Source: a virus
Length of the DNA: 41,919 nucleotides
Direction: 5' to 3' (one strand)
IMG/VR virus record: IMGVR_UViG_3300047332_000051
Location: 1 to 41,919 of that record
A model generated the notes under the pieces. It made no database searches and was not told the DNA's origin. It saw only the letters and a program-made list of their open reading frames with translations. This document shows, piece by piece, positions 37,452-41,919 of this stretch. Each line of letters opens with the position of its first letter. The stretch's first letter is position 1. The position numbers were made by a program, and so were the translations under genes.

Positions 37452-37630
37452 TGGCGATCAATGCTGTCCTGATCGGTATGCTAGGTGGATCGATGCTGTT
37501 CGCCGGCCCGGTGATCCATGAGCGGTTGCAGCGCCTGGCCGGCCTGCGCCGCTTAGCTTGGTCTGGTGTATGGGCCGCATCAATCGTAGTCGTCGCTTTT
37601 GGTGGCGTGCTGATCCTGTCGAGGGCCTGA
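37451..37630 (+). CDS. small two-pass membrane protein
   Basis: A 59-residue protein, start ATG 37451 sharing a base with the previous stop. Two hydrophobic stretches: AINAVLIGMLGGSMLFAGPV and VWAASIVVVAFGGVLIL, with a basic loop between. Could be a second holin-like or membrane accessory protein; position away from the lysis genes argues against a primary holin. Confidence 0.5.
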   Translation: MAINAVLIGMLGGSMLFAGPVIHERLQRLAGLRRLAWSGVWAASIVVVAFGGVLILSRA

Positions 37631-37633
37631 GCT

Positions 37634-37795
37634 ATGGATGAGGACGTCGAGATTCAGGTCCGAGACGCCTGGGATCTCCTGCGCCAGATGATCGAGAATG
37701 GCCAGTATCGCGACCGCCTGACCGGCGAGCGCCTGGAGCTGTCCAGGGAGTTCCGCGAATTCAACGATCTGGTGCGCGAGGTGTGCGGTGGCTAA
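37634..37795 (+). CDS. 53-residue acidic helical protein
   Basis: ATG 37634 to TAA 37795; product MDEDVEIQVRDAWDLLRQMI..., ending FNDLVREVCGG, is one long charged helix pattern. It overlaps the small terminase start by eight bases, which suggests co-translation and possibly a packaging-related role. Confidence 0.5.
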   Translation: MDEDVEIQVRDAWDLLRQMIENGQYRDRLTGERLELSREFREFNDLVREVCGG

Positions 37796-38312
37796 GCCAC
37801 CCCTCAAGCGCAAGGCTCTGCGCCCCGAGCGCAAGGCCCAGGCTGTGGTTCCGGCCAAGCCCAAGGAGCCCACCTTCCACACCAAGTTCATTGGGATCTG
37901 CGAGCGGCTCAGCTTCCTTGGCCAGACCAACCAGGAAATGCATGAGGCGCTAGGTGTAAGCCACACCACCTTTTACGAGTGGTTGAAATTACACCCTCAA
38001 TTGGCTGAGGCTGTCGAGAAGGGTCGCGAACCGGCTACTGGAGAGGTGGCTAGATCCCTCTACCAAAGGGCTGTCGGCTACGTCGCCAAGGACCAGCAGT
38101 TGGTCATGAAGCAGGTGCGAAACGAGGCGGGCAAGATCGTTGACGTTCAGCCTGTCGTCATCACCCTGGAGAAGGAATATCCGCCTGACACGACAGCGGC
38201 GATGGCCTGGCTCACCAACCGCCAACCCCAGCGCTGGCGCAACAAGCAGGACCACGACATCAATTTGAACGTGGTAGTGCGCCGTGCGCTGCTCGAACTT
38301 CCTGAGGACTGA
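37788..38312 (+). CDS. terS: terminase small subunit
   Basis: A 174-residue protein starting at GTG 37788. After a basic, Pro/Lys-rich N-terminus comes a helix-turn-helix typical of small terminases: ICERLSFLGQTNQEMHEALG and VSHTTFYEWLKLHPQLAEAV, then SLYQRAVGY and a C-terminal DTTAAMAWLTNRQPQRWRNK motif, strongly diagnostic. It selects phage DNA (pac/cos site) and activates the large subunit. The large subunit gene lies at the other end of the window. Confidence 0.85.
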   Translation: MAKPPLKRKALRPERKAQAVVPAKPKEPTFHTKFIGICERLSFLGQTNQEMHEALGVSHTTFYEWLKLHPQLAEAVEKGREPATGEVARSLYQRAVGYVAKDQQLVMKQVRNEAGKIVDVQPVVITLEKEYPPDTTAAMAWLTNRQPQRWRNKQDHDINLNVVVRRALLELPED

Positions 38313-38317
38313 GAATA

Positions 38318-38539
38318 ATGAGCCCCGCCGCTGATAAGAGCCTGACCGACCTGTATCTGCATGGCGAACTGCATCCCTCATCCGTGTGCGGCGTGAAGGA
38401 GCTTCGGGCCTTTGGCTTGATCACAGGCAGCATGAACGGGCTGGTGCTTACGTCCCTGGGAAAGCTCAAAGCGCGGGAGCTGTCGGTCATGCGCCGGAAG
38501 GCCCACCAGGATTTGTATCCCTCATGGTGGTCGCGGTGA
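38318..38539 (+). CDS. small winged-helix-like protein
   Basis: A 73-residue protein; ATG 38318 with GAGGA upstream. HPSSVCGVKELRAFGLITGS and LVLTSLGKLKARELSVMRRK look like helix and wing elements (V-K-L...GL-I...L-T-LGK). Likely DNA-binding, but short. The stop overlaps the next small gene. Confidence 0.5.
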   Translation: MSPAADKSLTDLYLHGELHPSSVCGVKELRAFGLITGSMNGLVLTSLGKLKARELSVMRRKAHQDLYPSWWSR

Positions 38540-38637
38540 GTGGGGCGGCAGTGGCCCGACTATTGCTGGGCTGGATCGCTCTTAGCTTTCTGGTCGCGCC
38601 CCTCATCGGCCGCGTTATCGGTGGAGAAGACGAATAA
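38536..38637 (+). CDS. 33-residue single-pass membrane protein
   Basis: From GTG 38536 (GTGA overlap; alternative ATG 38524) to TAA 38637. Product: MSGAAVARLLLGWIALSFLV then APLIGRVIGGEDE. One transmembrane segment with an acidic tail. Too short for many gene finders; support is from coupling and composition. Confidence 0.4.
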   Translation: MSGAAVARLLLGWIALSFLVAPLIGRVIGGEDE

Positions 38638-38674
38638 TTACGTCCCCTATCCGCACACTGGTCGCCGTCCCGAA

Positions 38675-38920
38675 ATGAAACCGTCTCTTGCCCACCGCCA
38701 GCGTGATGCGGTCCTGACGGCCGCGCTCGACTACGCCCGCGCCTGCGCCGATCAGGAAGAGCATCGGCGTAGCCTGCCGGTGGATGATGAGGTGATAGCC
38801 GCGGCTTGGTGGAATCGCTGGCGCGCTCTTTGCAGAGACACCGCCATCAAGGGTCAGGCGCTATTGGCTGAGGCCAAGCGCCTGGAGGATCGCCCTACAG
38901 GACCGGAGGTGTTAAAATGA
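38675..38920 (+). CDS. hypothetical helical protein
   Basis: An 81-residue protein. ATG 38675 is used; an in-frame GTG at 38621 would add 18 residues but lacks a ribosome site. Sequence: SLAHRQRDAVLTAALDYARA, Trp-rich AAAWWNRWRALCRD, then a helix. No domain recognised. Overlaps the next gene by ATGA. Confidence 0.5.
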   Translation: MKPSLAHRQRDAVLTAALDYARACADQEEHRRSLPVDDEVIAAAWWNRWRALCRDTAIKGQALLAEAKRLEDRPTGPEVLK

Positions 38921-39270
38921 GCGATTACATCCAGAAGACGCTCGCGGAAATGGCTTTCGCAGAGTCTGATGTTCTCGGAAAGGCCATCACCGCCGCCAAC
39001 ACGCGGATAGCTGAGCAGAATCGCTGGGCTGCTTTGCAGCACAAAGAGTCGGAATATCTGCATGCGAGGATAATTGGGTTGGAGGCATGTATTAGCGACG
39101 CATTGATTGAGTTGCGAGAACTCAATGATCTTTTGAAGATGTATGAGGTCGACGCAAATTCCGACCAAGACTTCCACGGAGATGTGTATGTCTACGTTCG
39201 CGTGAACGGATTGAAAGAGCGGGTAGCGCGGATTAGATCCGCCCTCGCTTCGGATGGAGAGAAGATGTGA
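38917..39270 (+). CDS. coiled-coil hypothetical protein
   Basis: A 117-residue protein; ATG 38917 overlaps the previous stop. Helical with a central heptad pattern (LHARIIGLEACISDALIELR, ELNDLLKMY), followed by a short acidic linker and basic helix (NGLKERVARIRSALASDGEK). Function unknown. Confidence 0.55.
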   Translation: MSDYIQKTLAEMAFAESDVLGKAITAANTRIAEQNRWAALQHKESEYLHARIIGLEACISDALIELRELNDLLKMYEVDANSDQDFHGDVYVYVRVNGLKERVARIRSALASDGEKM

Positions 39271-39467
39271 TCAGGTTCATTGTTAGGCGAGACAACGCCA
39301 ACATGGCCGCAAATGTCGGTGGCGCAGTCCTTACTACAATGCACACCGTTGACGCTGATGTTCCCGAGTTAGAGCGCATCCTTGTTAGTGGGGGCGTGAG
39401 CGAGATTTCCTTCGAGCACACTCAGCTCATCGGCGCTGAAATCCTCATCAAGGACCCCACCCAATGA
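39267..39467 (+). CDS. small hypothetical protein
   Basis: A 66-residue protein, GTG 39267 (GTGA overlap). Alternates strands and helices: MIRFIVRRDNANMAANVGGA, DVPELERILVSGGVSE, FEHTQLIGAEILI. Size and pattern recall small phage proteins of ferredoxin-like fold. Function unknown. Confidence 0.5.
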   Translation: MIRFIVRRDNANMAANVGGAVLTTMHTVDADVPELERILVSGGVSEISFEHTQLIGAEILIKDPTQ

Positions 39468-40174
39468 CCACCCCCATGCTTTCTTTTCACAACGACGCCG
39501 CTCTCAAGGCCAAATACATCACTCGCGTCGAGCGCCACATGGCGGCCGATGCGCTGATCCGCGGTACTGGCTGGGACGGGTCAAAAGGATGCGCCGTGGG
39601 CTGCACCCTGGAGGCCTATGAGCATGATCGATATCCGATCGAGCTCGGCTTGCCAGAGTGGCTGGCGCATCTGCAAGATACTCTGTTCGAAGGCATGTCG
39701 GAGACGAAATCTCGCACCTGGCCGCGTGACTTCCTTGCGGCCATCCCGACCGGGATTATCGAGGACAGGTTTACCGGGGAGGTGCAGGGACCATTTCTAA
39801 TTTTCGCGCTGGAAAGCGTGAAGTCCACCTTCGACACCCAGAAATTCCCGGACGTGACGACGGCTATCGACGCATCTATCGCGCTTTGGCGACGCGATGA
39901 TGCTGGCTTGGGAGAGTTGGCGGCGGCGGAAGCGAGGGCGGCGGAAGCGAGGGCGGCGGAAGCGTGGGCGGCGAGGGCGGCGTGGGCGGCGGGGGCGGCG
40001 GCGAGGGCGGCGTGGGCGGCGGGGGCGGCGGCGAGGGCGGCGGCGTGGGCGGCGGCGTGGGCGGCGGCGTGGGCGGCGGGGGCGGCGGCGTGGGCGGCGG
40101 GGGATACGGCGGAAGCGGCGTATGATCGCTATGCCGATAAACTGCTGCAACTCCTGGAAGGACTCGGTCAATGA
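39464..40174 (+). CDS. protein with long Ala/Trp/Arg repeat
   Basis: A 236-residue protein. Residues 1-150 are a globular domain (YITRVERHMAADALIRGTGW, KGCAVGCTLEAYEHDRYPIE, LGLPEWLAHLQDTLFEGM, FLAAIPTGI). Residues about 153-213 are built of degenerate repeats of 3-5 residues (AEARA, AWAA, AARAAWAAG). Then a short helix, AEAAYDRYADKLLQLLEG. Similar Trp/Ala-repeat ends occur in phage proteins next to a CAVGC-type domain, function unknown. The repeat would give a continuous helix with Trp/Arg faces. Copy number at DNA level can change by slippage. Confidence 0.65.
   Translation: MTTPMLSFHNDAALKAKYITRVERHMAADALIRGTGWDGSKGCAVGCTLEAYEHDRYPIELGLPEWLAHLQDTLFEGMSETKSRTWPRDFLAAIPTGIIEDRFTGEVQGPFLIFALESVKSTFDTQKFPDVTTAIDASIALWRRDDAGLGELAAAEARAAEARAAEAWAARAAWAAGAAARAAWAAGAAARAAAWAAAWAAAWAAGAAAWAAGDTAEAAYDRYADKLLQLLEGLGQ
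39920..40102 (+). repeat. GC-rich tandem repeat, G-quadruplex-prone
   Basis: The 183-base stretch consists almost only of GCG, GGG, TGG, AGG and GAA codons in repeating groups of GCGGCG-TGGGCG or GCGGCG-AGGGCG units. The + strand has many GGG runs separated by 4-9 bases. It encodes the Ala/Trp/Arg repeat. Likely expands and contracts by slippage; may form four-stranded G structures. Confidence 0.75.
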
Positions 40175-40548
40175 CCGACACCAACAAGCCGCTGTCGGCT
40201 GGGGAATGGGCGGCGATTGACCGCCGGTATCTCAGCAACAGCTTGGACGACGCGGACATCGTGCGCCTGATCGCAGCTGCTCGACCCGTCCCTCCCCCGA
40301 CAGCCAAGGGGCTGGCTGACCTGTCCGAGCTGTGCGACGCGGCTGAGTCCGACATGGCCGACGATATCGCGCAGCAGCATGACAGCGCCGGCAACACGCA
40401 CGAGTGGGTGGCCGAGGTCGAGATCGCCGTCCCGACCCTTCGCCGCCTGATAGCCGCCGCCCTCCGCCAGCAGGACCAAGGACCCGCACAAGAAGGGGTG
40501 ACGAGCCGTCCTGGGACGGCACCGCAGATGGATGGGGGTGGGGCGTGA
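40171..40548 (+). CDS. hypothetical protein
   Basis: A 125-residue protein, ATG 40171 with ATGA overlap. Helical N-terminus (SAGEWAAIDRRYLSNSLDDA then DIVRLIAAARPVPPPTAKGL), middle acidic (DAAESDMADDIAQQHDSAGN), C-terminus low complexity. It overlaps the methyltransferase gene by GTGA. Function unknown. Confidence 0.55.
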   Translation: MTDTNKPLSAGEWAAIDRRYLSNSLDDADIVRLIAAARPVPPPTAKGLADLSELCDAAESDMADDIAQQHDSAGNTHEWVAEVEIAVPTLRRLIAAALRQQDQGPAQEGVTSRPGTAPQMDGGGA

Positions 40549-41279
40549 TCCCTGTTCTCGACCTCTTTTCCTGCCTAGGAAATCACGCCATCGGCTTGGC
40601 GCGCGTCGGTGGGTTCAAGACCGTATCGTTCTGCGAGAGCAATCCATTCCGGCGCGCGTGGCTGGCTCGCCACTTCTCAGGTACACCCATCCATGAAGAC
40701 GTCCGAACAATGCGACCCGGAGCTGCCCTTGTGGTCTTCGGCGGGCCGCCCTGTCAGGCCACCAGCGTCGCCTCTGCAATTCACGGATACCGCAGTGGGG
40801 ATAGCCTGTGGCCCGACATGCTGCGCGTTGGGCTCCACGCCGGAGCAGAATGGTTTGTCGTGGAGCAGCCCGCGGGCAATGCCAAATGGGAGACCGACGT
40901 GTCTTCGAACCTCGCTGATCTTGGACGCCATGTCGCCAAGCTGGAATTCGAAGGTCGCGACATTGGCGCGCCTTATGAGCGTCGGCGCGTGTTCCTTGTT
41001 TCCTGCACCAGCCTGCCGAGACTGGAGATCGCCTGGAAGGCGGGACCATCCGCGATTGAGCGCGTCGCGCGGGCAGCAGATGCCCGAGGTTCTTGGGACC
41101 CGGATATCCTCGAAGCTCTACCTGTGGATGCTCGATCTTCCGGTGAATTCGACCGAGGCCCCAAAAGCCGCGAGCGAAAAGAGCTGATCGAGGCGCTTGG
41201 CGACAGCAACCCACCTGGCATGGCGGAGGTCATCGGCCATTGTTTGCGTGCCGGTATCGAAGCGGAGATCGCATCATGA
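40545..41279 (+). CDS. compact DNA cytosine-5 methyltransferase
   Basis: A 244-residue enzyme, GTG 40545 coupled to the previous gene. C5-methyltransferase motifs are in order: I, VLDLFSCLGNHAIGLARVGG (SAM binding, with SCLGN in place of SGIGG); IV, FGGPPCQATSVA with catalytic C70; VI, FVVEQPAG (E107); VIII, RDIGAPYERRRVFLVS; X, SNPPGMAEVIG. The target-recognition region (about 155-215) is short. It would transfer methyl from S-adenosylmethionine to cytosine, likely protecting phage DNA from host restriction; no restriction enzyme gene is present nearby. ENV of motif VI is changed to EQP, found in other phage enzymes. Confidence 0.82.
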   Translation: MIPVLDLFSCLGNHAIGLARVGGFKTVSFCESNPFRRAWLARHFSGTPIHEDVRTMRPGAALVVFGGPPCQATSVASAIHGYRSGDSLWPDMLRVGLHAGAEWFVVEQPAGNAKWETDVSSNLADLGRHVAKLEFEGRDIGAPYERRRVFLVSCTSLPRLEIAWKAGPSAIERVARAADARGSWDPDILEALPVDARSSGEFDRGPKSRERKELIEALGDSNPPGMAEVIGHCLRAGIEAEIAS

Positions 41280-41919
41280 CCCTCTCAGACCAACCCCGCG
41301 CCGGGGAGGCGGTGGAGCTACTTACAGAGGATGAATTGAATCGCGTTCTGTGGCAGGCAAATTGGTGCCCGCCAAAGCTATCAGATTGGCTAGTAAGACT
41401 CGTGGAAGAAGTCGTTTCGATGCGTGAGGAAATGTCTCGGCGCATCTCATCCGCCCCACCTGATGAAGGGGTGCGGGAGAAGCAGGAGGCCATCATCCGC
41501 GCGCTTCGGCGCCAGGAGCAGACCCACATTGATCATGGGCAGTTGATCATGGCTGCTGGATGGGCGCTTCACGCTGAAGACGCCGAGGCCGCAGCCGCCG
41601 AGTACGCGAACGAGCGCGACGCCTTTGAGGCCCGCGCCCTGGGGCTACGTGAGCTGGTCCGAGAGGCCGCTGAGCAGTTCCGCTTCTACGAGCGCCAGCA
41701 CCGGGCGAAGGGCACCTCCGACGCCGACGCGAAGGCGGAGGTCAATCGCAAGCTGGCCGAGAAGCTGGAAGCCGCCCTGGCTCAGGTTGCCCCCGCCGTA
41801 CAGGACCAAGGGGAGCTGCGGGAGGCGGCGATAGCGCTCAACGCGGCAGTGGACACATTCTGGCACGACGACAGTCAACGGGCCATGATCGCTCGGGGCA
41901 ACATACCTTCGATCCACGG
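41276..41919 (+). CDS. coiled-coil protein, truncated by window edge
   Basis: ATG 41276 (ATGA overlap) runs open to the edge: at least 214 residues. Sequence opens MTLSDQPRAGEAVELLTEDE, then WLVRLVEEVVSMREEMSRRI and long Ala/Glu/Arg coiled-coil stretches (about 75-195). Phage early regions often carry such proteins with unknown function. The C-terminus is missing. Confidence 0.55.
   Translation, partial: MTLSDQPRAGEAVELLTEDELNRVLWQANWCPPKLSDWLVRLVEEVVSMREEMSRRISSAPPDEGVREKQEAIIRALRRQEQTHIDHGQLIMAAGWALHAEDAEAAAAEYANERDAFEARALGLRELVREAAEQFRFYERQHRAKGTSDADAKAEVNRKLAEKLEAALAQVAPAVQDQGELREAAIALNAAVDTFWHDDSQRAMIARGNIPSIH

Noticed and set aside
39797-40397. Minus-strand frames rich in PRR/PP repeats
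   Set aside because: Complement of the Ala/Trp repeat tract; low complexity reflects the GC repeat, not a gene.
1-41919. Integrase, tRNA, CRISPR or complete insertion sequence
   Set aside because: None visible by eye; the only transposase-like frame is truncated and no repeats of CRISPR type were seen.

Overview
The window is almost entirely phage DNA: a compact, mosaic, P22-like short-tailed phage (podovirus type), seen as a free phage genome, a contig or an integrated prophage. High GC, abundant GTG/TTG starts, ATGA/GTGA stop-start overlaps and GGAGG-like ribosome sites fit an alphaproteobacterial host. A two-segment helix-turn-helix protein resembling the GcrA style weakly points to the Caulobacter side of that class. 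No host gene, tRNA, rRNA, CRISPR array, integrase, DNA polymerase or complete insertion sequence is visible. Both ends cut genes, and joining the ends directly does not keep the cut genes in frame, so the window is not a simply closed circle. No gene-free stretch exceeds 300 bases; the longest (about 165 bases, 24705-24871) holds a promoter and an operator-like palindrome.

Layout. 1-1.05 kb: small DNA-binding-type genes. 1.1-24.1 kb, rightward: virion and packaging genes in P22 order: large terminase, P22-type portal, a GroES-like co-chaperonin, scaffold, decoration protein, major capsid protein (gpT-like rather than P22-like), small virion proteins, gp4-like connector, gp10-like tail hub, tail fibre, GNAT-like protein and three ejection proteins, the last with a lytic transglycosylase domain. 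24.06-24.7 kb: a leftward two-gene insertion with its own promoter. 24.9-28.3 kb, rightward: second tail fibre and lysis cassette (membrane proteins, holin-like protein, GH24 lysozyme, a 123-residue protein), closed by a strong terminator. 28.4-32.6 kb, leftward: recombination block (two tiny proteins, coiled-coil protein, HNH, ERF annealing protein, DUF1367-like protein, NrdR-like zinc ribbon, second HNH, zinc-finger protein, winged-helix-like protein). 32.7-36.3 kb, rightward: regulators, a lambda-O-like replication protein carrying a candidate origin, a possible helicase loader and a truncated IS1595-type transposase. 36.3-36.8 kb: a leftward cassette of three tiny genes. 36.9-41.9 kb, rightward: regulator, small membrane proteins, small terminase, an Ala/Trp-repeat protein, a compact cytosine-5 methyltransferase and a truncated coiled-coil gene.

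Most notable: (i) all three leftward operons begin beside the same element, TGTAAT...ATTACA-type half-sites spaced 19, 19 and 9 bases (a difference of one helical turn), suggesting a phage regulon; (ii) the gp10-like gene appears to start at AUU, with a well-placed ribosome site and an upstream hairpin; (iii) four near-tandem TCACGTGA palindromes lie inside the replication gene; (iv) a GroES-like protein sits between portal and scaffold; (v) an NrdR-type zinc ribbon lacks its ATP cone; (vi) a three-gene leftward cassette abuts a truncated transposase. All functional statements come from reading sequence and motifs, with no database search.
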